A stretch of 64,000 nt of DNA, taken from contig NZ_RJAD01000002.1 in assembly GCF_003999995.1 (NCBI RefSeq), forward strand, positions 1-64,000, written 5' to 3'. The translations under genes and the position numbers were made by a program. Each line of letters starts with the position of its first letter. Within the stretch, counting starts at the first letter, position 1. The notes beneath the pieces were generated by a model. That model saw only the letters and a list, made by a program, of their open reading frames with translations. It was not told where the DNA came from and did no database searches. Positions 57,788-64,000 of this stretch are shown in pieces. This stretch comes from Microbacterium sulfonylureivorans (lineage in GTDB: Bacteria > Actinomycetota > Actinomycetes > Actinomycetales > Microbacteriaceae).

Positions 57788-59143
57788 GTGACAGCCTCCC
57801 TCCCGGTGCCGAACGACATCGATCCGGAAGAGCCGGACGGTCACGACAGCGCGCCGATCGTGTCGCTGCCGTCGGGCCCGAAGGCGGCGTCCGTCGAGCG
57901 TGTCGGACCGCGCAAGCCCCCGCGCAAGAAGGGCGCCGGCAAGGGCAGGAGCCCGGCCGCGAAGCCCGCCGATCCCGGTCCGCCGCCGCCCCTCCCGGCC
58001 GACCTCGACGTCGCCGGCCTCGCCGCCGCCGACATCGTCGTTCCGCCCAAGCCGCCGCTTCCCGACCGCGAGCCCGCGCAAGCCCCGGAGACCGAGGCCG
58101 ACCCTGCGCCGGAGGCCGAGGCCGAGGCCGAGCCCGCGCCGGAGACCGAGGCCGAGCCTGCGCCGGAGGTCGAGGCGGAGCCTGCGCCGGAGGTCGAGGC
58201 GGAGCCTGCGCCGGAGGTCGAGGCGGAGCCTGCGCCGGAGGTCGAGGCGGAGCCCGAACCCGCGATGGCCGAGACACCCGTCGCCCTGCCCATCGAGGCG
58301 GAGCCCGAACGCGCGCCGGAGGCCGAGCCCGAGGCCGAGGCGCACGTCGACGTTCCCGAGGTGCTGACCGCGCCGGCCGGAGCGGGCGACGTCCTGGTCC
58401 TGCGCGGGGTGTCCAAGCGCTTCGGCGACACCCACGCCGTCGACGGCATCGACCTCACCGTCCCCGCGGGGACGTTCTACGGGCTGGTCGGTCCGAACGG
58501 CGCGGGCAAGACGACGACCCTCTCGATGATCGCCGGGCTCCTCGAGCCCGACCGGGGCTCGATCAGCGTCGGAGGCGTGGATGCGGCATCCGATCCCCTC
58601 GGCGCGAAGCGCGTCATGGGCGTGCTGCCCGACCGGCTGCGCACGTTCGACCGGCTGACCGGGCGTCAGCTCCTCTACTACTACGGGGTGCTGCGCGGCC
58701 TCGCGCCCGCCGTCGTCGAGAGCCGCACGGCCGACCTCGCGCGGGCGTTCGACCTCACCGACGCGCTCGGTCGCGTGGTCTCGGACTACTCCGCCGGCAT
58801 GGCGAAGAAGGTCATGCTCGCCGGTGCTCTCATCCACTCCCCGCGGCTGCTCGTGCTCGACGAGCCGTTCGAGGCCGTCGATCCGGTGTCGAGCGCCATC
58901 ATCCTCGACATCCTCTCCGCCTACGTCGCCCACGGGGGCACGGTGATCCTCTCGAGCCACGGCATGGAGCTCGTGGAGCGCGTCTGCTCCCGAGTGGCGG
59001 TCATCGTCGCCGGGCAGGTCCTCGCAGAGGGCACGATCGACGAGGTACGCGGCGAGCTCAGCCTCGAGCAGCGCTTCGTCGAGCTCGCGGGCGGGCTCAG
59101 CGACGTGGAGGGTCTCGAGTGGCTGCACACGTTCTCCGACTGA
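57788..59143 (+). CDS. ABC-2-type transporter ATP-binding protein with long acidic N-terminus
   Basis: 451 aa. The ATPase domain occupies about 205-430: Walker A GPNGAGKT, signature YSAGMAKKV (a variant of LSGGQ), Walker B LLVLDEPFEAVDP and an H-loop SSHGMEL. The first about 200 residues are not part of an ATPase: they are disordered, Pro/Ala/Glu-rich and include at least four perfect EPAPEVEA repeats. The domain matches exporter ATPases of the CcmA/NatA group. Works with the permease encoded next; the last codons overlap the permease start. The substrate is unknown; wall polymer export is one option given the neighbours. Confidence 0.85.
   Translation: MTASLPVPNDIDPEEPDGHDSAPIVSLPSGPKAASVERVGPRKPPRKKGAGKGRSPAAKPADPGPPPPLPADLDVAGLAAADIVVPPKPPLPDREPAQAPETEADPAPEAEAEAEPAPETEAEPAPEVEAEPAPEVEAEPAPEVEAEPAPEVEAEPEPAMAETPVALPIEAEPERAPEAEPEAEAHVDVPEVLTAPAGAGDVLVLRGVSKRFGDTHAVDGIDLTVPAGTFYGLVGPNGAGKTTTLSMIAGLLEPDRGSISVGGVDAASDPLGAKRVMGVLPDRLRTFDRLTGRQLLYYYGVLRGLAPAVVESRTADLARAFDLTDALGRVVSDYSAGMAKKVMLAGALIHSPRLLVLDEPFEAVDPVSSAIILDILSAYVAHGGTVILSSHGMELVERVCSRVAVIVAGQVLAEGTIDEVRGELSLEQRFVELAGGLSDVEGLEWLHTFSD
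58154..58249 (+). repeat. Tandem 24-bp repeat (four perfect units)
   Basis: Four identical head-to-tail 24-bp units begin at 58154, 58178, 58202 and 58226, each coding for EPAPEVEA. A diverged unit stands before (58130-58153) and partial units after. The unit length is a multiple of three, so copy-number change keeps the frame. Confidence 0.95.
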
Positions 59144-60687
59144 GGCTCGCGCTGCTGTTCGGCGCCCTCCGCGGCGACGGCGGCCACGTGTTCCGGGTCG
59201 TCCTCGGGCTCGTCCTGCTCGTGGGCGCCACGGTCGCCGCCTGCGTGGCGCTGCTCACGCTCCGGGATGCCGGCATCGACGTCGTGCTCGCCGTCACCGT
59301 GCTCGGCGGGTCCGCAGTCACCCTCGGCTTCGCACTCGCGCCGCTGCTCGGCGCCGTCGACGACCCGCTCGACCCGCGGCGCTTCTCGCTGCTCCCGCTC
59401 GACCGGCGCCGGCTTGCCGTGGTCCTCGCGGCCGCGGGTCTGATCAGCGTTCCCGTCCTCGCCCTGCTCGCGATCGCGATCTGCGCCGCCGTGGTGTGGA
59501 ACGAGAGCGGAGCGAGCGTGCCGGCCGCCGTCGGGGGAGTCGTCGTCGGGGTGCTCACCTGCGCCATGCTCGCGCGCGTGTGCATGGCCGTCGCGTCACT
59601 CTTCCTCCGAGACCGCCGCTCGCGCGAGCTGTCGGGGCTGTTCCTGCTGGTGATCGTCATCGTGGTCGTCCCGGTCGGCGTGTTCCTCGCCTCACTCGAG
59701 TGGGAGGGGACTGTCCCGTCGCAGCTCTCGCAGGCCGTCGAGTCGCTCGCGGTGACCCCGATCGGGGCCGCGTGGGCATTCCCCGGCCTGTTCGCCGTCG
59801 GCGCGGAGCGGGCCTGGCCGTCGGTCCTCGTCGCCGTTGCGACGCTCGTCCTGCTCGTCGTGCTCTGGGCGTGGGTCGTCAAGCGCCTTCTCACCACGAC
59901 GGAGCGCCCGACCTCGGGCCGCGAGCGCGGGGGACTGGGCTGGTTCGGTGTCGCACCGGGCACGCCCGGCGGCGCGGTGGCCGCGCGCAGCCTCGTGTAC
60001 TGGTTCCGCGACCGCCGGTACATCGTCAACGTGCTGGTGATCCCCGTCGCGGCGGCCGCGACCGTCGTGCCGCTGCTCATCGCGGGGGTGCCTCTCGAAT
60101 CGGCGATCCTCGTGCCCGTGCCGTTCGCCGCTCTGCTGCTCGGGTGGCTGCCGCACAACGACATCGCGTACGACTCGACGGCGGTGTGGATGCACATCGC
60201 GAGCGGCACGCGCGGCGTATCGGATCGCGTCGGGCGTCTCGTCCCCGTCCTGCTGATCGGCATCCCTCTCCTCGCGGTCGCCATCCCGGTGGCGATCTCG
60301 CTGCACGGTCGGTGGGCGATGCTTCCCGCGATGGTCGGCGTCTGCGTCGCGCTCTTCTTCGCAGGGCTCGGACTCTCCAGCGTGTCGTCCGTCATCGCGC
60401 CGTACGCCGTGTCGCGTCCCGGCGAGAGTCCGTTCCAGCAGCCGCAGCGCACCGGCGCGAACGGCGCGATCTCTCAGGGCGTGGTCATGGTGGGGGCGAT
60501 CCTCGTGAGCGTTCCGGCGCTGTGGTGCGCGTGGATCGCGCTGACGCGCGACATCGACTCGGCCATGCTCGCGCTGTGGGCCGGGCTGGCAGCCGGACTG
60601 GGTGTGCTGCTCATCGGCGTCACGGCCGGGTCGATGCTCTTCTCCCGTCGCGGCGGCCGGCTGATGGAGTTCGCGGAGTCGACCTGA
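59119..60687 (+). CDS. ABC-2-type transporter permease
   Basis: 522 aa with about twelve hydrophobic helices and no soluble domain. The sequence alternates helices and Arg-rich short loops (DPRRFSLLPLDRRRLAVVL, FLRDRRSRELSG). It resembles the two-halved large permeases paired with NatA-like ATPases in actinobacteria. The start is uncertain: GTG 59119 lies 25 bp inside the ATPase gene; CTG 59140 is the other possibility. No transmembrane residue pattern reveals the substrate. Confidence 0.75.
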   Translation: MAAHVLRLRLALLFGALRGDGGHVFRVVLGLVLLVGATVAACVALLTLRDAGIDVVLAVTVLGGSAVTLGFALAPLLGAVDDPLDPRRFSLLPLDRRRLAVVLAAAGLISVPVLALLAIAICAAVVWNESGASVPAAVGGVVVGVLTCAMLARVCMAVASLFLRDRRSRELSGLFLLVIVIVVVPVGVFLASLEWEGTVPSQLSQAVESLAVTPIGAAWAFPGLFAVGAERAWPSVLVAVATLVLLVVLWAWVVKRLLTTTERPTSGRERGGLGWFGVAPGTPGGAVAARSLVYWFRDRRYIVNVLVIPVAAAATVVPLLIAGVPLESAILVPVPFAALLLGWLPHNDIAYDSTAVWMHIASGTRGVSDRVGRLVPVLLIGIPLLAVAIPVAISLHGRWAMLPAMVGVCVALFFAGLGLSSVSSVIAPYAVSRPGESPFQQPQRTGANGAISQGVVMVGAILVSVPALWCAWIALTRDIDSAMLALWAGLAAGLGVLLIGVTAGSMLFSRRGGRLMEFAEST

Positions 60688-60716
60688 TCGGCCGCGCCGC
60701 CGACCCGTCGGCGGGC

Positions 60717-60722
60717 TAAACT
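60717..60722 (+). promoter_or_regulatory. -10 box of the DUF3039 gene, leaderless type
   Basis: TAAACT ends 8 nt before the ATG at 60731, slightly longer than in the other genes. Confidence 0.5.
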
Positions 60723-60730
60723 GACTGACC

Positions 60731-60997
60731 ATGAGCACCCCTCTCGAAGGCCCGGACCAGGGCGGTCTGGCCACCCTCGACCGAGAGCTCGAAGAGCTCA
60801 TCCGCGAAGAGAACATCGAACCCGGAGACCACGAGCGCTTCTCGCACTACGTGAAGAAGGACAAGATCCTCGAGTCGGCCATCACCGGCAAGCCGGTGCG
60901 CGCGCTGTGCGGCAAGAAGTGGACACCGGGGCGTGACCCCGAGAAGTTCCCGGTCTGCCCGACGTGCAAAGAGATCTACGAGTCGCTCGCCAAGTGA
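60731..60997 (+). CDS. DUF3039 protein (putative zinc-binding)
   Basis: 88 aa, a conserved actinobacterial protein. A helical N-terminus (LDRELEELIREENIEPGDHERFSHYVKKDKI) leads into ALCGKKWTPGRDPEKFPVCPTCKEIYESL, where one Cys, the CPTC pair and the His residues in HERFSHY could bind zinc. Function unknown. It stands alone and converges on the nicotinate phosphoribosyltransferase gene. Confidence 0.85.
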   Translation: MSTPLEGPDQGGLATLDRELEELIREENIEPGDHERFSHYVKKDKILESAITGKPVRALCGKKWTPGRDPEKFPVCPTCKEIYESLAK

Positions 60998-61019
60998 GGC
61001 CCGCGGGGCCCGCCCGGCA

Positions 61020-62345
61020 TCATTCCGCGTCGGTGTAGACCGTCGGAATGGCCGGGTCCGCACGGCTGAGCGCGAGGGCACGAACCGGCAGCTCCTCGCG
61101 CGCGAACGCGTGGTGGGCGCGAGCCGCCTCGACCCCGTCGCGGCCCTCGTGCGCGGCATCCGCCTCGCCGGCCGTCATCAGCGTGACCTGCAGAGCCCGC
61201 GCGTCGGGGTGGGATGCCGCGGTCGAGACGTCCTCGAACCCGTCGGACACGACGATCAGCTCGCTCGTCGCGGTGCCGCGGTCGAGAGTGCGGAACGCGG
61301 CCTTGCGGCCGCCCTTGGACCCCTTGTCGGTGGAGGCCTTCGCGACGGCGATCCAGCCTCCCGCGGCATCCTGTCGCGCGACGAGCTTGTAGACCATGCC
61401 GGCCGTCGGGGTGCCCGATCCGGTGACGACGGACGTGCCGACGCCGTACGCGTCGACCGGGGATGCCGCGAGCGCCGCGATCGCGTATTCGTCGAGGTCG
61501 CTCGTCACGGTGATCCGCGTGCCGGTCGCTCCGAGCTCGTCGAGCTGGGCGCGCACCTCGGCGGCGACGAGCGGCAGGTCTCCCGAGTCGATGCGCACGC
61601 CGCCCAATCCTGTGCCGGCGACCCGGATCGCCGTGGCGACGCCCTCGCGGGTGTCGTACGTGTCGACGAGCAGGGTGGTGTCGACGCCGAGCGCGTCGAT
61701 CTGCGAGCGGAAGGCGCCCTCCTCGGTGTCGTGCAGCAGCGTCCACGCGTGGGCGGCCGTGCCCATCGTCGGGATGCCCCATGTACGGCCGGCCTCGAGG
61801 TTCGACGTGGCGCCGAACCCGGCGATGTACGCGGCGCGGGCGGCGGCGACGGCCGAGGACTCGCCGGCGCGGCGCGAGCCCATCTCGGCGAGCGGACGGT
61901 CGCCGGCGGCGACGACCATGCGCGCCGCAGCGGTGGCCACGGCCGAGTCGTGGTTGAGCACGCTGAGCGCCAGCGTCTCGAGCACGACGGCCTCGGCGAA
62001 GGTCCCCTCGACGGTCAGGATGGGGGAGCCGGGGAAGTACAGCTCGCCCTCGCGGTAGCCGGTGATCGAGCCGGTGAAGCGGTAGCCCTCGAGGAAGTCG
62101 AGGGTCGCGGCATCCACCACCCGCTCGTCGCGGAGGAACCGCAGCTCGTCGTCGCCGAAGCGGAAGTCGCGGACGAGGGACAGCAGCCGCCCCGTCCCCG
62201 CGACCACGCCGAAGCGGCGGCCGCCCGACAGCCTGCGGCCGAAGAGCTCGAACACGCAGCGTCTGTCGGCTGTGCCGTCGCGCAGAGCGGCGTCGAGCAT
62301 CGTGAGCTCATAGCGATCGGTGTGCAGGGCGCTCGAAGGCTGCAT
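61020..62345 (-). CDS. pncB: Nicotinate phosphoribosyltransferase
   Basis: 441 aa. Converts nicotinate and PRPP to nicotinate mononucleotide in NAD salvage, with ATP hydrolysis. Typical elements: DRYELTMLDAAL at the N-terminus, GSRRAGESSAVAAARAAYIAGFGATSN, the HDTEEG and DTYDTREGVATAI segments and the phosphate-binding VRIDSGDLP. Length is normal for the bacterial type. The ATG at 62345 follows TAGGCT by 7 nt. Its promoter overlaps that of murI, which is read in the opposite direction. Confidence 0.9.
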   Translation of the reverse strand: MQPSSALHTDRYELTMLDAALRDGTADRRCVFELFGRRLSGGRRFGVVAGTGRLLSLVRDFRFGDDELRFLRDERVVDAATLDFLEGYRFTGSITGYREGELYFPGSPILTVEGTFAEAVVLETLALSVLNHDSAVATAAARMVVAAGDRPLAEMGSRRAGESSAVAAARAAYIAGFGATSNLEAGRTWGIPTMGTAAHAWTLLHDTEEGAFRSQIDALGVDTTLLVDTYDTREGVATAIRVAGTGLGGVRIDSGDLPLVAAEVRAQLDELGATGTRITVTSDLDEYAIAALAASPVDAYGVGTSVVTGSGTPTAGMVYKLVARQDAAGGWIAVAKASTDKGSKGGRKAAFRTLDRGTATSELIVVSDGFEDVSTAASHPDARALQVTLMTAGEADAAHEGRDGVEAARAHHAFAREELPVRALALSRADPAIPTVYTDAE

Positions 62346-62352
62346 GTCGGTC

Positions 62353-62358
62353 AGCCTA
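62353..62358 (-). promoter_or_regulatory. -10 box of pncB, leaderless type
   Basis: Read leftward, TAGGCT ends 7 nt before the ATG at 62345. Confidence 0.6.
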
Positions 62359-62372
62359 GTGAGGTACTGGCG

Positions 62373-62378
62373 TAGGCT
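62373..62378 (+). promoter_or_regulatory. -10 box of murI, leaderless type
   Basis: TAGGCT ends 8 nt before the GTG at 62387. The same hexamer on the other strand serves pncB only 14 bp away. Confidence 0.6.
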
Positions 62379-62386
62379 GGATCATC

Positions 62387-63211
62387 GTGAAGGACGCACC
62401 CATCGGAATCTTCGACTCCGGTGTCGGCGGTCTCACCGTGGCCCGCGCCGTATCGGCGCAGCTGCCGCGCGAGTCGATCCTCTACATCGGCGACACCGCG
62501 CATTCGCCGTACGGACCCAAGCCGATCGCCGACGTCCGCCGCTACTCCCTCGAGATCCTCGACACGCTGGTCGATCAGGGCGTCAAGATGCTCGTCATCG
62601 CCTGCAACACCGCGTCCGCCGCGATGCTGCGCGACGCGCGCGAGCGATACGACGTGCCGGTGGTCGAAGTGATCGGGCCTGCCGTGCGCACCGCGATGTC
62701 GACGACCCGCAACGGCAGGATCGGTGTGATCGGCACCGCGGGCACGATCGGCTCCGGGGCCTACCAGGACATGCTCGAGGTCAACGAGCGACTGACGGTC
62801 TCCGCACAGGCGTGCCCGCGTTTCGTCGAGTTCGTCGAGGCCGGGGTCACCGACTCGCCCGAGGTGCTCGCCACCGCCGAGCAGTACCTCGCGCCGTTGC
62901 GCCACGCGGGCGTCGACACCCTCGTGCTCGGCTGCACCCACTACCCGTTCCTCGAAGGCGCGATCAGCTACGTGATGGGCCCCGACGTGTCGTTGGTGTC
63001 GAGCGACACCGAGACCGCCAAGGACGTCTACCGCCAACTGGTCTCCCGCGACCTCCTCGCGGGCCCGGATGCCTCGCCCACCCACGTCTACGAGGCGACG
63101 GGTGCGTCGGCCGACGACTTCCTGCGCCTCGCCCACCGGCTCATGGGCCGCGAGGTGCGCGAGGTGCAGCTCGTGCAGACCGGCGCCATCCCCACCATCC
63201 CGCCGCGCTGA
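62387..63211 (+). CDS. murI: Glutamate racemase
   Basis: 274 aa. Produces D-glutamate for peptidoglycan. Two catalytic cysteines are Cys73 in ACNTASA and Cys183 in [21 protein letters not shown] at 6-19 is the N-terminal family signature, with the Asp10-Ser11 pair. The GTG start is fixed by the leaderless -10 box. rph follows, as in many actinobacteria, but with its own spacing of 105 bp that contains repeat sequence. Confidence 0.94.
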   Translation: MKDAPIGIFDSGVGGLTVARAVSAQLPRESILYIGDTAHSPYGPKPIADVRRYSLEILDTLVDQGVKMLVIACNTASAAMLRDARERYDVPVVEVIGPAVRTAMSTTRNGRIGVIGTAGTIGSGAYQDMLEVNERLTVSAQACPRFVEFVEAGVTDSPEVLATAEQYLAPLRHAGVDTLVLGCTHYPFLEGAISYVMGPDVSLVSSDTETAKDVYRQLVSRDLLAGPDASPTHVYEATGASADDFLRLAHRLMGREVREVQLVQTGAIPTIPPR

Positions 63212-63218
63212 CGGCATC

Positions 63219-63295
63219 CATGTCCCAACATCTCGCTTACATGTCCCAGATTCGGTCGGTGTGAACCATCGATACCGGCAGAATTCGGGACATGT
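63219..63295. repeat. Direct and inverted CATGTCCC repeats, possible IS481-type end remnant
   Basis: CATGTCCCA occurs at 63219-63227 and 63240-63248, and the inverted GGGACATGT at 63287-63295 matches ACATGTCCC at 63239-63247. The left part reads TGTCCCAACATCTCGC, similar to what I recall of IS481-family ends in actinobacteria. No transposase gene lies between, so this would be a solo or miniature remnant. Confidence 0.4.
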
Positions 63296-63316
63296 ACGGT
63301 CCGATCAGGAGCCCCA

Positions 63317-64000
63317 ATGACTGAAATCACCCGCGCCGACGGCCGCTCCGTCGACCAGCTTCGCCCCATCACCATCGAGCGGGGCTGGAGCAGCCACGCC
63401 GAGGGATCGGCGCTCATCTCATTCGGCGGCACGAAGGTGCTCTGCACGGCGTCGTTCACGAACGGCGTTCCACGCTGGCTGACGGGCAAGGGCAAGGGCT
63501 GGATCACGGCCGAGTACTCGATGCTCCCGCGAGCGACCAACAGCCGCAACGATCGCGAGAGCGTCAAAGGCAGGATCGGCGGACGAACCCACGAGATCTC
63601 GCGGCTGATCGGCCGCGCGCTGCGCGCCGTCGTCGACACCAAGGCCCTCGGTGAGAACACGATCGTCATCGACTGCGACGTGCTGCAGGCCGACGGCGGC
63701 ACACGCACCGCGGCGATCACCGGCGCGTACGTCGCCCTGGCCGACGCCATCGAGTGGGGCCGGGCCAAGAAGTTCATCGGGCAGAAGGCCGTGCCGCTCA
63801 TCGACTCGGTGGCGGCGGTCTCGGTGGGGATCATCGACGGCGAGCCGATGCTCGACCTCGCCTACGTCGAGGACGTGCGCGCCGAGACCGACATGAACGT
63901 CGTCGTCACCGGTCGTGGCCTCTTCGTCGAGGTGCAGGGGACCGCAGAGGGGGCGCCGTTCGACAAGCGCGAGCTCGACGCGCTGCTCGACCTCGGCGTC
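63317..64000 (+). CDS. rph: Ribonuclease PH (partial, continues beyond the window)
   Basis: 228 codons are present from ATG 63317 to the window edge. RNase PH is a phosphorolytic 3'-5' exoribonuclease that trims tRNA 3' ends. Typical motifs: [15 protein letters not shown] at the N-terminus, [44 protein letters not shown] and [12 protein letters not shown]. About 25-30 C-terminal residues are probably missing. AGGAG lies 5 nt before the ATG, so this gene is not leaderless. Confidence 0.95.
   Translation, partial: MTEITRADGRSVDQLRPITIERGWSSHAEGSALISFGGTKVLCTASFTNGVPRWLTGKGKGWITAEYSMLPRATNSRNDRESVKGRIGGRTHEISRLIGRALRAVVDTKALGENTIVIDCDVLQADGGTRTAAITGAYVALADAIEWGRAKKFIGQKAVPLIDSVAAVSVGIIDGEPMLDLAYVEDVRAETDMNVVVTGRGLFVEVQGTAEGAPFDKRELDALLDLGV

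Noticed and set aside
58130..58260. CRISPR-like array
   Set aside because: The repeats are directly adjacent without spacers, lie within a coding frame and keep it; this is a minisatellite.

Overview
The window is a dense, very GC-rich stretch of an actinobacterial chromosome. Its gene content and codon use point to the family Microbacteriaceae, most likely Microbacterium or a close relative (inference). Supporting signs are the small actinobacterial proteins DUF3117, DUF3107 and DUF3039, an AdnAB helicase-nuclease pair, an MgtE-like soluble protein next to a DUF1003 and an Mrp protein, and a C50-carotenoid operon with two-subunit lycopene cyclase. There is no intact mobile element and no CRISPR array; nearly everything is single-copy housekeeping or cell-envelope sequence.

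Layout. 1-2.8 kb: the end of an rRNA operon (5S), then dapE, a PIG-V-type mannosyltransferase and DUF3117. 2.9-8.4 kb: O-methyltransferase, tatB, the Mrp/DUF1003/MgtE-like run, a stress-type membrane protein and a hydrolase. 8.4-15.1 kb: gamma-glutamyltransferase-like protein, aminopeptidase P, an EEP-fold membrane enzyme, a PHP phosphoesterase, SHOCT and DUF817 membrane proteins. 15.1-35.3 kb: a block I recognise as colinear with the Mycobacterium tuberculosis Rv3211-Rv3193c region: RhlE-type helicase, ferritin-like protein, DUF3107, adnA, adnB, nudC, uvrD2, an E1-like/TOMM-type protein, a zincin-like protein, a Lon-like PDZ protease and a UPF0182 membrane protein. A kinase-fold protein that lacks its catalytic residues sits between adnB and nudC. 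35.3-41.5 kb: the carotenoid operon idi-crtE-crtB-crtI-crtYe-crtYf-crtEb, read leftward, with a divergent MarR regulator and a palindrome over the operon promoter. 41.6-46.1 kb: initiator tRNA, DUF6328, nitrilase-type amidohydrolase, aminotransferase and an HtrA-type protease. 46.2-51.3 kb and 56.9-60.7 kb: cell-wall glycopolymer genes (three CDP-glycerol glycerophosphotransferase-like enzymes, GT2, a nucleotidyltransferase) and an ABC exporter-type pair. 51.3-56.8 kb: maltokinase, alpha/beta hydrolase, an intracellular subtilase and an EcsC-like protein. 60.7-64 kb: DUF3039, nicotinate phosphoribosyltransferase, murI and the start of rph.

A feature that runs through the whole window is leaderless expression: at least 19 genes have a TANNNT -10 box ending 6-8 nt before the start codon, so transcription and translation should begin at the same place. 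This also fixes many of the start codons chosen here. Genes inside operons instead overlap by 1-4 bases (ATGA/GTGA/TGATG) or carry a Shine-Dalgarno sequence.

The observations most worth following are: (i) the conserved but functionally unexplained run of E1-like protein, zincin-like protein, Lon-PDZ protease and UPF0182 protein (28.65-35.26 kb), where the E1-like gene overlaps the uvrD2 tail by 197 bp; (ii) the apparent pseudokinase at 24761-26065; (iii) the operator-like palindrome between idi and the MarR gene; (iv) a 24-bp tandem repeat in an ABC ATPase gene; (v) a 16-bp perfect hairpin that contains the promoter and start codon of a leaderless gene; and (vi) a possible solo IS481-type end pair before rph.
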